From NCBI RefSeq assembly GCF_000720135.1, contig NZ_JOIU01000007.1, forward strand, positions 62,001-126,000: a stretch of DNA of 64,000 nucleotides. Direction: 5' to 3'. Origin of the DNA: Streptomyces sp. NRRL S-1022 (GTDB lineage Bacteria > Actinomycetota > Actinomycetes > Streptomycetales > Streptomycetaceae). Below are positions 1 through 7,454 of this stretch, one piece after another. The stretch's first letter is position 1. Each line of letters starts with the position of its first letter. The translations under genes were made by a program, and so were the position numbers. Below the pieces are notes generated by a model. That model made no database searches, was not told the DNA's origin, and was given only the letters and a program-made list of their open reading frames with translations.

Positions 1-1
1 A

Positions 2-550
2 CCGGCCGCGCCCGATCTGGACCGGCTGTTCGCGCTGCCGTCGGCGGCCGTGACGCTGGAGGCCGCGGCCGGTTTCACGCCGACCGGGGACGGGGCGGTG
101 TGCTTCGCCACGGTCGAGGGGGCGGCCTTCGAGCAGATGCACCGGGAGGTGCAGGCGCTGCTGGACGCGGACACCGAGCGCACCGGGCCGCCGGTGGAGC
201 TGCGCCGGGACGGCTACGGCTACTCCTGGCTGGTGTCCCGGCGTACGCCCGGCCGGCTGCCCGAGCTGGTCAACGACCTGCACGCGGTCAACACCTCGCT
301 GGAGGTCAACGGCTTCGGCCCGCAACTGCTGTGCTCGCTGGCCGGGTTCACCGACGGGACGGGCCGCAGGCTGGCGCTCGTCTACCTCTACAAGCGCGGC
401 ACCTTCTATCCGTTCGCCCCGCTGCCCGGTGCCGCCGAGCGGCGGGACACCGCGCTGGAACTCCAGCTGAGGGCGGTGCTCGGGGGCGACCTGCGGATCG
501 AGCCGGACCTGGGCCGCTGGTTCCCGGTGTGGGGCGCCCCCGGCCTCTGA
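2..550 (+). CDS. PspA-associated protein PspAB-like, 5' truncated
   Basis: The reading frame is open from the window edge to a TGA at 550, so the N-terminus lies outside; about 182 residues are visible. The visible part begins in a segment containing DLDRLFALPSAA and continues through a compact alpha/beta domain ending in WFPVWGAPGL. By resemblance I place it with the actinobacterial PspAB proteins that accompany PspA in envelope-stress responses. That family assignment rests on recall of the sequence style, not on a catalytic motif. No PspA gene is visible because the window starts here. A GTG at 50 is in frame, but the upstream codons keep the same G/C-rich third positions, so it is not the true start. 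Confidence 0.6.
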   Translation, partial: PAAPDLDRLFALPSAAVTLEAAAGFTPTGDGAVCFATVEGAAFEQMHREVQALLDADTERTGPPVELRRDGYGYSWLVSRRTPGRLPELVNDLHAVNTSLEVNGFGPQLLCSLAGFTDGTGRRLALVYLYKRGTFYPFAPLPGAAERRDTALELQLRAVLGGDLRIEPDLGRWFPVWGAPGL

Positions 551-569
551 CGGCCGGGGGCGCCCCCGC

Positions 570-857
570 TCACTTCGTGCTCCCGCCCCGCTCCTGCCAG
601 GCCTCGCGGGGCCGTTCACGGCGGTAGCGGCGCTCCCACCGGGCCTGCCGGTCCCGGCGCTCCCGGTACGCCCGGTAGCTGTCGGGCGGGGCGCCGGAGC
701 CCGCGGGCGGTGTCGTGCCGGGCGGTGCCGTGCCGGGCGAGCCGCGTCCGTGTGTCGCGTACAGGTAGAGCAGGACGACGGCGGCGAGCCACCAGAGGTG
801 GTTCCCGATTCCGAGGATCACCAGGACGACGGTCCCGGTCGCGAGCGTTCCACGCAT
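570..857 (-). CDS. Small membrane protein with charged C-terminal tail
   Basis: A 95-residue protein. The ATG at 857 is chosen because an AGGAGG ribosome binding site lies about 7 bases upstream on the minus strand; the frame stays open further back only because it runs antisense to the next gene. Residues 5-33 are hydrophobic (TVVLVILGIGNHLWWLAAVV) and probably form one or two membrane segments. They are followed by a Gly/Pro linker and an Arg-rich tail containing several RERR-type clusters. The tail would be cytoplasmic by the positive-inside rule. No function is recognised. It is convergent with the truncated PspAB-like gene (20 bp gap) and divergent from the hydrolase. Confidence 0.7.
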   Translation of the reverse strand: MRGTLATGTVVLVILGIGNHLWWLAAVVLLYLYATHGRGSPGTAPPGTTPPAGSGAPPDSYRAYRERRDRQARWERRYRRERPREAWQERGGSTK

Positions 858-966
858 GACGGACCTCCTGGGGTGAGTCGGGGGACGTGCCTGCGTGTGC
901 TCAGCGTAGGCAGGCCGTGACGTTCGGTGCACCCCGTTTTCCGGGGGTGTGGACGGCCGTGAGTGA

Positions 967-1755
967 ATGGCCCGCATGGATGAACTCACCGACTTCAGCC
1001 ACCAGTACGACGGCGAACGGCTCAGCGGGGTGAGCGCCGGACGGCCCGGCCGGACCACGGCGCTCCTGCTGCACGGCGCCGGCAACGGCAGCAAGGAGCG
1101 GCTGCTGCCGTTCGTCACCGACTTCGCCGACCGGGGCTGCCGCGCCCTGGCGTTCGACTTCTCCGGCCACGGCGGGAGCACGGGCGCGCTCGCGGAGCTG
1201 AGCCTGCGCCGGCGGTTCGAGCAGGCGGTGGCGGTGCTCGACGCGCACGTCCCGGCCGGTGATCCCCTGGTGCTGGTCGGTTTCAGCATGAGCGGCCAGA
1301 CGGTGGCGGATCTGGTACGGCACTACGGGCGCCGGGTGGCGGCGGTGGGTCTGTGCGCTCCCGCCGTGTACACGCGGGAGGCCTGGGAGCTCCCGTTCGG
1401 CACCGGTGCGGGCCGCTTCTCCGCGCTGATCCGCACCCCGGACAGCTGGCGGCGCTCCCCCGCCCTGGAGGCGTACCGCGCTTACGAGGGCCGGGCGGTG
1501 CTGGCGGTCCCGGGGACCGACACGGTCATCCCGCCGGCGGTGACGGCGGCCGTACAGGAGGCGCTGTCGGCCGGCAGCCGGTTCACCCGCTTCGAACTCC
1601 CCGGGGCGGACCACTTCCTGGGCCGGTGGTTCCGCGACCACGCCGAGGACCGGAAGGCCTTCGTGACGGCACTGCTGGACGGGCCGCCCCGGGTGCCGGG
1701 CCCGCTGGTCGGCGGCACCGGCGGCACCGGCGACCCCGGCGGCACCGGGTCGTGA
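967..1755 (+). CDS. Alpha/beta hydrolase
   Basis: A 262-residue cytoplasmic alpha/beta-hydrolase fold protein. The oxyanion-hole region LLLHGAGNGSKE lies near residue 33. The nucleophile elbow is GFSMSGQ (Ser near residue 106), the acid is probably in PGTDTVIPP, and the catalytic His is in GADHFLG. The substrate cannot be told from sequence. No clear Shine-Dalgarno precedes ATG 967, and ATG 976 (three codons later) is an equally good start. The last 14 residues (GGTGGTGDPGGTGS) come from a short tandem repeat in the DNA and lie outside the fold. Confidence 0.8.
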   Translation: MARMDELTDFSHQYDGERLSGVSAGRPGRTTALLLHGAGNGSKERLLPFVTDFADRGCRALAFDFSGHGGSTGALAELSLRRRFEQAVAVLDAHVPAGDPLVLVGFSMSGQTVADLVRHYGRRVAAVGLCAPAVYTREAWELPFGTGAGRFSALIRTPDSWRRSPALEAYRAYEGRAVLAVPGTDTVIPPAVTAAVQEALSAGSRFTRFELPGADHFLGRWFRDHAEDRKAFVTALLDGPPRVPGPLVGGTGGTGDPGGTGS

Positions 1756-1882
1756 GCCGGGCAGGCCGGCCTGACGGGGGGACGGCGGCACACCGGCACA
1801 CCGCACTGCAGCACCCGGGCCGTCCCGCGCTTCCGTACGCCGCCGCAGTGGCAGTCGACGGCGTGACGAGGTGACGGCCGGG

Positions 1883-1921
1883 TGCCGGGTGTCCCGTACC
1901 GGCGGTGCGGGGCACCCGGCA
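1883..1921. terminator. Bidirectional terminator hairpin
   Basis: TGCCGGGTGTCC at 1883-1894 pairs with GGGCACCCGGCA at 1910-1921 (12 bp with one G-U wobble). It lies between the convergent hydrolase and the gene at 1933-2247, so it can serve both. Confidence 0.6.
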
Positions 1922-1932
1922 GGGCGGGTGGT

Positions 1933-2247
1933 TCAGCGCGCGTAACGCATCAGCGTCCGCACCATGTGGCACGTGGTGTCCGACGGGGGGCGCATCCCGA
2001 TCCGCTCGGCCGTGCTGCGGATCGTCTCGTTCCGGGCCTGGTCCGGCAGGTAGACGCCGGAGTCGAGCAGGGCTATGGCGAGGCGCATGGCCTTCAGGCG
2101 CCGGTTGTGCGTGACGTACCACTCGCGCGGCCGTCCGGCCGGCAGCGGTCGCTTCGCCACGGGCTCGTAGGGCGAGTCGAACAGCACGGCGCGCTGGGCG
2201 GTGGACTGGGTCGGCAACGGCTTGGCCTTCAGGGCGGCAGCGGGCAC
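1933..2247 (-). CDS. Conserved-looking hypothetical protein
   Basis: About 104 residues. An ATG at 2253 directly abuts the AGGAGG ribosome binding site, which is too close to work. The GTG at 2247, two codons in, sits 6 bases from it and is taken as the start. The protein is basic in its N-terminal half (REWYVTHNRRLKAMRLAIALL) and mostly helical, ending in HMVRTLMRYAR. No signal peptide, membrane segment or known motif is seen. The function is unknown; a small nucleic-acid-binding or regulatory protein is only a guess from its charge. Confidence 0.65.
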   Translation of the reverse strand: MPAAALKAKPLPTQSTAQRAVLFDSPYEPVAKRPLPAGRPREWYVTHNRRLKAMRLAIALLDSGVYLPDQARNETIRSTAERIGMRPPSDTTCHMVRTLMRYAR

Positions 2248-2465
2248 AGGCATCCTCCTGTCGCGGTCAGGCGGTCCCCGGGGCTCCGGCGACCTCCTCG
2301 AACACTGATTCCAGTCTACCGGCGGGCACTGACAATCGGGGGTCTGCGAGAGGGCGAGAATCCGCAGGTGGAGCCGGATATTGACTCACTGTCACGGGTG
2401 GGGGCGACGGGACTGCCGAGGTGTCACAAAATCGAACACGACCCCCGCCGAGTACCGTGTCCCGC

Positions 2466-2834
2466 ATGGAGATCTGGATCAACCCGGCCTGTTCCAAGTG
2501 CCGGAGCGCGCTCAGCCTGCTCGACGCGGAGCAGGCCGACTACACCGTCCGCCGCTACCTGGAGGACGTGCCCGGCGAGGACGAGATCAGGGCCGTGCTG
2601 GAGCGGCTGAACCTGGAGCCCTGGGACATCACCCGCACCCAGGAACCGGTCGCCGGGGAGCTGGGGCTCAAGGAGTGGCCGCGGGACGAGGGCGCGCGGG
2701 ACCGGTGGATCACCGCGCTCGCCGAGCACCCCCGGCTCATCCAGCGCCCGATCATCACGGCGGACGACGGAACGGCGCTGGTGGCGCGCACCGAGGAGGC
2801 CGTACGGGAGGCCCTGGCGCACAACAAGAGCTGA
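2466..2834 (+). CDS. ArsC/Spx-family thioredoxin-fold protein
   Basis: A 122-residue protein of the ArsC/YffB/Spx group. The N-terminal beta-alpha unit carries CSKC at residues 9-12 (the redox or thiol nucleophile), followed by the typical YTVRRYLED and later RPIITADDG segments, the latter matching the RPI motif around the cis-Pro. True glutaredoxin-coupled arsenate reductases need further residues that I cannot confirm, and there is no ars operon nearby, so arsenate reduction is not assured. The start ATG 2466 fits the family's beginning a few residues before the Cys. It is monocistronic. Confidence 0.8.
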   Translation: MEIWINPACSKCRSALSLLDAEQADYTVRRYLEDVPGEDEIRAVLERLNLEPWDITRTQEPVAGELGLKEWPRDEGARDRWITALAEHPRLIQRPIITADDGTALVARTEEAVREALAHNKS

Positions 2835-2953
2835 GAACGGCTCAACTCCCTTGTGACGCAGGTTACTCGGACGGTATCCGCGACCGCTGAGCAACCTCGT
2901 TCGGTATCTCGTACATAGCGGCGTACGCTCCCCTACCTCTTCAGGAGGCGCGG

Positions 2954-3673
2954 ATGTCGCGCAGGAGAACTCTCGGTACGAAGAAGAAGATCGCGCTGCT
3001 CGTCAGCGCCGCGGCGGTGGCGGGCGGCGGGGCCTTCGCGCTGGCGTCCACCTCGAACGCCGCGCAGAGCCCGCAGCAGGCCAAGACGCTGTCCGCCGGG
3101 GACTCCACCGTCTGCCAGGGGCTGGCCACGGCCCACGGCAACAACGACAAGTTCATCGCGGACCAGAGGGCGAAACCGGACGCGCAGTCGGCGGCCCGGA
3201 TCGCCAACCGCGAGGCGGTCATCAAGCAGATCGAGGTCCAGCAGAAGGCGGCCGGCTGCACCGTTGGGGAATCGGCTCAGGGCTCCCAGGCGGCGCAGGG
3301 CGGCAACGCCCAGCAGGGCGGCGGTCAGCAGGCGGGTGCCGGTCAGCAGGCGGGGGGCGCCCAGCAGTCCGCGCAGCCCTCGCAGCCGGCCGCCGCGGGA
3401 GACAACGGCGCCGGCGCCGCCTCCGGCCAGCAGGTGTGCAAGGGCTCCACGGTGACCCTCTCCGGCGAGGGCGGCGCCCCGGCGGCGTCCAGCAACCAGT
3501 TCCCGGCGGGCACCACCCTGAAGGTCACCAACCTGGACAACAACAAGTCCACCACGGTGAAGGTGACCTCCGTCTCCGGCAGTTGCGTGCTGCTCAACAA
3601 CGCGGCCTTCGAACAGGTCCGGGAACCGGGCAAGTTCCTCATCCGCCGCGCCGTGATCGAGAAGGTGGGGTGA
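2954..3673 (+). CDS. Secreted Gln/Gly-rich protein
   Basis: A 239-residue protein with an AGGAGG site 7 bases before ATG 2954. The basic start (MSRRRTLGTKKK) and hydrophobic core lead to a signal peptidase site near SNAA (about residue 35-37). The mature protein has a helical segment with two Cys (near residues 55 and 101), then a low-complexity linker of AQQGGGQQAGAGQQ type at about 105-145. A C-terminal beta-rich domain (about 150-239) contains two more Cys. The tail TLKVTNLDNNKSTTVKV resembles double-psi beta-barrel domains of RlpA type, but without the catalytic signature, so this is tentative. Its architecture resembles the N-terminal half of the DUF1996 protein at 10582. It converges on the hydrolase gene with a 3-bp gap. 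Confidence 0.7.
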   Translation: MSRRRTLGTKKKIALLVSAAAVAGGGAFALASTSNAAQSPQQAKTLSAGDSTVCQGLATAHGNNDKFIADQRAKPDAQSAARIANREAVIKQIEVQQKAAGCTVGESAQGSQAAQGGNAQQGGGQQAGAGQQAGGAQQSAQPSQPAAAGDNGAGAASGQQVCKGSTVTLSGEGGAPAASSNQFPAGTTLKVTNLDNNKSTTVKVTSVSGSCVLLNNAAFEQVREPGKFLIRRAVIEKVG

Positions 3674-3676
3674 GGC

Positions 3677-4531
3677 TCAGGCAGCCGTCAGGAAACCGGT
3701 GAGGCGGCGGACCAGGGCGGGTGACGCCGACTGCGGCAGCGCATGGTGGGAGACGTCCGGCAGTACGGCCGTCTCCGCGAGCGGCAGCAGCGCACCGGCC
3801 CGCGTCGCCACCTCCCAGGGGTCATGGGTCCTGCTGTTCGCGGCCACGAGCAGCAGGACCGGCACCCTCAGGGCGCGCAGCGCGTCCGGCGCCGGGCGCG
3901 GGCCGGTCACCGGTTTCGCGGCCGGGAAGCCGGCGGCGGCCTCCTGGAGGGCCAGCCAGTCGGGATCGGGCGCCGCTCCCCCGGTCTCCCATTCCAGGAA
4001 GGCGCGGATCCGGCGGGGTGCGGGCCGCAGCAGCATCGGCAGCGCGTGCAGCAGGTACGCCGTCTTGAACCCGGCGAAGCACTGGGTCGGGTCCAGGAGG
4101 AACAGACGGCGCACCCGGGCGGGCGCGCGCAGCGCGTGGTGCAGGGCGATCCAGCCGCCGTAGGAATGGCCGCCGACGTCGGCCGAGGTGATGCCGAGGC
4201 CGTCCAGGACGGCGTCCACCCAGTCGGCCAGGTCGGCGACCGTACGGGGGTGGCGGTCGCCGGCCGGGCTCAGCCCGGGCGCGCCGGGCAGGTCCACGGC
4301 GTACACGCGGCGCGTGCGCGCCAGGCCGGCGGCCTGCGCGTACCAGGAGGCGGAGGTCGCCCCGCCGCCGCCCGGCAGCAGGAGCAGCGGCGGTGCGTCG
4401 CGCGGGCCGCAGGCGTTGACGTGGGCCTCGCCGAAGGGCGTGGAGACCGGCAGCGCCGTACGGTCGGCCGGCCACTTCGCCATGACCCTGTCGTACGCGA
4501 TCCGGTACGCCGCACGGTCGTGTCCGGACAT
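3677..4531 (-). CDS. Alpha/beta hydrolase under probable MarR control
   Basis: A 284-residue alpha/beta hydrolase. Oxyanion-hole glycines appear in LLLLPGGGGATSASW, the nucleophile elbow is GGHSYGGW, the acid is probably in NSRTHDPWE, and the histidine is in VSHHALP. It resembles haloperoxidase/esterase-type carboxylic hydrolases; the substrate is unknown. The start ATG 4531 is preceded by AGGGGG on the minus strand. An in-frame upstream start at 4561 would lie inside the operator and has no ribosome site. It is divergent from the MarR gene at 4600, which probably represses it. Confidence 0.8.
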   Translation of the reverse strand: MSGHDRAAYRIAYDRVMAKWPADRTALPVSTPFGEAHVNACGPRDAPPLLLLPGGGGATSASWYAQAAGLARTRRVYAVDLPGAPGLSPAGDRHPRTVADLADWVDAVLDGLGITSADVGGHSYGGWIALHHALRAPARVRRLFLLDPTQCFAGFKTAYLLHALPMLLRPAPRRIRAFLEWETGGAAPDPDWLALQEAAAGFPAAKPVTGPRPAPDALRALRVPVLLLVAANSRTHDPWEVATRAGALLPLAETAVLPDVSHHALPQSASPALVRRLTGFLTAA

Positions 4532-4542
4532 GGCGCCGCCCC

Positions 4543-4585
4543 CTATCATCTCGCTCAGCAAGATATTCGCCGAGCGAGATGATAG
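4543..4585. promoter_or_regulatory. Shared palindromic operator of a MarR/hydrolase divergent pair
   Basis: CTATCATCTCGCTC at 4543-4556 and GAGCGAGATGATAG at 4572-4585 form a perfect 14-bp inverted repeat centred between the two genes. The left arm is also part of a 17-bp imperfect palindrome at 4548-4564 (one mismatch), and the right arm makes a weaker one at about 4564-4580. Two adjacent MarR dimers could bind and silence both genes. Confidence 0.65.
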
Positions 4586-4599
4586 CCGGGAGGCTGCTC

Positions 4600-5073
4600 G
4601 TGTCCACCCCGCCCGCCCCGTCCGGCCCCGCCCCGGGGCCCGAGTTGGAGACCGTCCACCTGCTGCGCGCCGCCGCCGTCGAACTCGGCCTGCACAGCGC
4701 CCGGTTCGCGCACCGCAACGGCATGCATCCCACCGACGTACGCGCCCTGATCGCGCTCATGGACGCGCGGCGCGCGGGCGAGGAGACGAGCGCCGGGCGG
4801 CTCGGCGGCCTGCTCGGGCTCAATTCCGCGGGTACGACCGCGCTCGTCGACCGGCTGGAGCGGGCCGGGCTGGTGCGCCGGGTGCGCGGGCGCGAGGACC
4901 GGCGCAGGGTCGTGGTGGAGGTGGAGGACCGCGCGATGGACCTCGGCTGGGCCTTCTTCGGGCCGCTGATCGAGCGGTCGGTGGAGCTGCTGCGCGGCTA
5001 CGACGACCACCAGCTCGCGGCGATCCGGGACTTCCTCACCGGCGTACGGGAGGCCGCCGCCGCGGCCCGGTGA
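4600..5073 (+). CDS. MarR-family transcriptional regulator
   Basis: A 157-residue MarR protein with a winged-helix core at about residues 45-115. The recognition region is GRLGGLLGLNSAGTTALVDRLERAGLV and the wing is RVRGREDRRRVVVEV; flanking dimerisation helices lie at both ends. GTG 4600 is chosen because GGGAGG lies about 7 bases upstream. The in-frame ATG at 4579 is inside the operator and has no ribosome site. It is divergent from the hydrolase, and autoregulation with control of the hydrolase is inferred from the shared inverted repeat. The ligand is unknown. Confidence 0.85.
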   Translation: MSTPPAPSGPAPGPELETVHLLRAAAVELGLHSARFAHRNGMHPTDVRALIALMDARRAGEETSAGRLGGLLGLNSAGTTALVDRLERAGLVRRVRGREDRRRVVVEVEDRAMDLGWAFFGPLIERSVELLRGYDDHQLAAIRDFLTGVREAAAAAR

Positions 5074-5131
5074 GCGGTCCTCGCGCCACCCGGCGGGCCG
5101 CACCGGGTGAGCCCGGCCACAACGGGGCCGG

Positions 5132-5180
5132 GTAACACGGGGTTCACATTCGGGCAATGGACGGGAAACGGCCTGTTGAC
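5132..5180 (+). promoter_or_regulatory. GlnR-like box array upstream of glnII
   Basis: Five 5-mers recur with 6-base spacers, that is every 11 bases: GTAAC 5132, TTCAC 5143, GCAAT 5154, GAAAC 5165 and TTGAC 5176. This is the a-site/b-site pattern (gTnAc-n6-GaAAc) known for Streptomyces GlnR targets, and glnII is an established GlnR target in that genus. The last element may double as a -35 region. Confidence 0.6.
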
Positions 5181-5268
5181 AGGCTGCCCGGCAGATCGAG
5201 CGGCGCCCCGTGCCGCAGCGCCGCGGCACCCGCGAGTGCGCCCGACCACCCCCGGAGGATGTGGCCCC

Positions 5269-6300
5269 GTGACCTTCAAGGCTGAGTACATCTGGATCGA
5301 CGGCACCGCGCCGACGGCCAAGCTGCGTTCCAAGACGAAGATCGTCACGGGTGCCTTCGCCGGTCTCGACACGCTGCCGGTCTGGGGCTTCGACGGGTCG
5401 TCCACCAACCAGGCCGAGGGCCACTCCTCGGACCGCGTGCTCAAGCCGGTCTTCACCTGCCCGGACCCGATCCGCGGCGGCGACGACATCCTGGTGCTGT
5501 GCGAGGTGCTCGACATCGACATGACGCCGCACCGCTCCAACACGCGGGCCGCGCTCGCGGAGGTCGCCGAACGGTTCGCCGCGCAGGAGCCGATCTTCGG
5601 CATCGAGCAGGAGTACACCTTCTTCGACGGCTCCCGCCCGCTGGGCTTCCCCGAGAACGGCTTCCCGGCCCCGCAGGGCGGCTACTACTGCGGCGTCGGC
5701 GCGGACGAGATCTTCGGCCGCGACGTCGTCGAGGCCCACCTGGACCACTGCCTGAAGGCCGGTCTGGGCATCTCCGGCATCAACGCCGAGGTCATGCCGG
5801 GCCAGTGGGAGTTCCAGGTCGGCCCGCTCGCCCCGCTGGAGGTCTCCGACCAGCTGTGGGTGGCCCGCTGGCTGCTGTACCGCACCGCCGAGGACTTCGG
5901 CGTCTCCGCGACCCTGGACCCGAAGCCGGTGAAGGGCGACTGGAACGGCGCGGGCGCGCACACCAACTTCTCCACCAAGGCCATGCGCGAGGGTTACGAC
6001 GCCATCATCACCGCGTGCGAGTCGCTCGGCGAGGGCTCCAAGCCGCTGGACCACGTCAAGAACTACGGCGCCGGCATCGACGAGCGCCTGACGGGCCTGC
6101 ACGAGACCGCCCCCTGGGACAAGTACTCCTACGGCGTCTCCGACCGCGGCGCCTCGGTCCGCATCCCGTGGCAGGTCGAGAAGGACGGCAAGGGCTACAT
6201 CGAGGACCGCCGCCCCAACGCCAACGTCGACCCGTACGTGGTGACCCGCCTGCTGGTGGACACCTGCTGCGCCGCACTGGAGAAGGCCGGCCAGGTCTGA
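5269..6300 (+). CDS. glnII: Glutamine synthetase type II
   Basis: A 343-residue eukaryotic-type (GSII) glutamine synthetase that makes glutamine from glutamate, ammonia and ATP in the cytoplasm. Diagnostic segments are WGFDGSSTNQAEG near residue 46, FGIEQEYTFF near 110, the MPGQWEFQVG metal/glutamate site near 180, and GAGAHTNFST near 225. The length matches GSII (about 340 residues), not GSI (about 450-470). GTG 5269 follows GGAGG by about 10 bases and gives the usual TFKAEYIWIDG start. GSII enzymes lack the Tyr adenylylation loop, so the GlnE encoded in this window should not act on it. The 11-bp-phased box upstream suggests GlnR control, and a strong terminator follows. Confidence 0.95.
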   Translation: MTFKAEYIWIDGTAPTAKLRSKTKIVTGAFAGLDTLPVWGFDGSSTNQAEGHSSDRVLKPVFTCPDPIRGGDDILVLCEVLDIDMTPHRSNTRAALAEVAERFAAQEPIFGIEQEYTFFDGSRPLGFPENGFPAPQGGYYCGVGADEIFGRDVVEAHLDHCLKAGLGISGINAEVMPGQWEFQVGPLAPLEVSDQLWVARWLLYRTAEDFGVSATLDPKPVKGDWNGAGAHTNFSTKAMREGYDAIITACESLGEGSKPLDHVKNYGAGIDERLTGLHETAPWDKYSYGVSDRGASVRIPWQVEKDGKGYIEDRRPNANVDPYVVTRLLVDTCCAALEKAGQV

Positions 6301-6317
6301 TCCACCGTCACCGCACC

Positions 6318-6350
6318 GAGGGGCGCCCGCTGTCACAGCGGGCGCCCCTC
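6318..6350 (+). terminator. glnII terminator
   Basis: GAGGGGCGCCCGCTG (6318-6332) and its perfect complement (6336-6350) form a 15-bp stem with a TCA loop, 18 bases after the glnII stop. Confidence 0.8.
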
Positions 6351-6572
6351 GCGCATGTCGCGCCCCCGTGCGCGCCGGTTCCCGGCCGCACCGGCCCGCC
6401 GCCGTCCCGAGGAGTGAGACGGCGTTCCGTCCGCGGTCGGCCGCCGTCACGCCCCTGACCAGGGCGTAACACCGGGGGACCAGGGGGGTGCCATGCCGAT
6501 TTCACACCGCGGAAGCGTCCAAGCAGTGAGAGGAGTCTCCTGCCCGCCGCGCGCCTCTGCTTCAATGGGGCC
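6351..6572. other. Intergenic spacer, no gene seen
   Basis: About 220 bases between the glnII terminator and the small ORF. It holds a short stem (ACGCCC/GGGCGT near 6449-6467), two GACCAGGG direct repeats and an AGGAG/CTCCT inverted repeat near 6530-6541. These are plausible promoter or leader elements, but no consensus promoter is certain. Confidence 0.35.
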
Positions 6573-6695
6573 ATGGCCGGCTTCCAGAAGATCACCGCGA
6601 CGGGTCGCGACGACCTTGAGCCGTTCTGGCCTTCCCGACAGCACCACGACTTCGACCGTGTGTGTCGCCGCGCGATGAACGCGCGGGCCCTCTAA
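6573..6695 (+). CDS. Small ORF of 40 codons, probable conserved microprotein
   Basis: ATG 6573 to TAA 6695. The product begins MAGFQKITATGRDDLEPFWP and ends in CRRAMNARAL. About 34 of 40 codons end in G or C, and the composition (Trp, two adjacent His, Cys, balanced charge) looks protein-like. No good ribosome binding site is visible, so translation may be weak or the message leaderless. It sits 120 bases before the winged-helix gene on the same strand. The function is unknown; a leader peptide or independent microprotein are both possible. Confidence 0.5.
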   Translation: MAGFQKITATGRDDLEPFWPSRQHHDFDRVCRRAMNARAL

Positions 6696-6815
6696 AGCCG
6701 TACACCCCCGGCCTTCGGCCAGCGCGGAACGACGTACGTCCTCCGGCGCGCCCGACCACGAATCGCGGCCGCCGATCCTCCCGACGAACTCCTCGCGCGA
6801 AAGAGCTGACCTCTC

Positions 6816-7394
6816 ATGGCGACCTCCGGTTCCCTCTCCACCGCCACCCTGGCCGACCCCGCCCCGAACGGCGCCCGGCACCGGCTCCGCGCCGTCGACC
6901 GGGACGAGGTGGTCGACGTCGCGGACTTCCTGCCGCCGGGCGCCACCTGGCTGCCCGCTCCGCAGCACACCCTGCCGACCCTGCCCGGCCAGCCGCCGAT
7001 GGTCGGCTACCTGGTGCTGGTCCCGGCCGACCAGCGGCCCCCGTTCCTGCCGGTCGCGGTCCCGGACCAGCCGGAGCCCACGGCGGGCCCCGACGGCACC
7101 GACCCGCTGGTGCGGATCGACACCGTGCAGCGCACCGCCAGCGTCGACGGCCGCGAACTCGACCTTACCTACCTGGAGTTCGAGCTGCTCGCGCACCTGG
7201 TGGCGCACCCGCACCGGGTGCACACCCGCGACCAGCTGGTCACCACGGTGTGGGGCTACGGCCATGTCGGCGACGGCCGCACCGTCGACGTGCACATCGC
7301 CCGCCTGCGCCGCAAGCTGGGCGCCCAGCACCGGCACGCGATCCAGACGGTGCGCCGCGTCGGCTACAAGTACACGCCGCCGGCCGGCCGCTGA
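6816..7394 (+). CDS. Winged-helix DNA-binding protein (OmpR/PhoB effector domain, no receiver)
   Basis: A 192-residue protein. Residues about 105-190 form a Trans_reg_C winged helix: LTYLEFELLAHLVAHPHRV (alpha-loop region), TRDQLVTTVWGYG, VDVHIARLRRKLG (recognition helix) and VRRVGYKYTPP (wing). The first 100 residues are not a response-regulator receiver, since no phospho-acceptor Asp motif is seen. They are Pro-rich and contain DVADFLPPGATWLPAP and PPMVGYLVLVPADQRPPF, possibly a small ligand-sensing or dimerisation region. It is an orphan regulator with no kinase next to it; its targets are unknown. Confidence 0.8.
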   Translation: MATSGSLSTATLADPAPNGARHRLRAVDRDEVVDVADFLPPGATWLPAPQHTLPTLPGQPPMVGYLVLVPADQRPPFLPVAVPDQPEPTAGPDGTDPLVRIDTVQRTASVDGRELDLTYLEFELLAHLVAHPHRVHTRDQLVTTVWGYGHVGDGRTVDVHIARLRRKLGAQHRHAIQTVRRVGYKYTPPAGR

Positions 7395-7454
7395 CCGTTC
7401 TGCCGTCGGCAGAGCCGGGTGCTCCCGCGGCCCCGGACCGGGCACGATCCCGGC

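Noticed and set aside
6493..6678. A 61-codon plus-strand frame starting at ATG 6493 that overlaps the small ORF.
   Set aside because: Its codon third positions are not G/C-biased and the product (Ser/Arg-rich) is not protein-like; the overlapping 40-codon frame is better supported.
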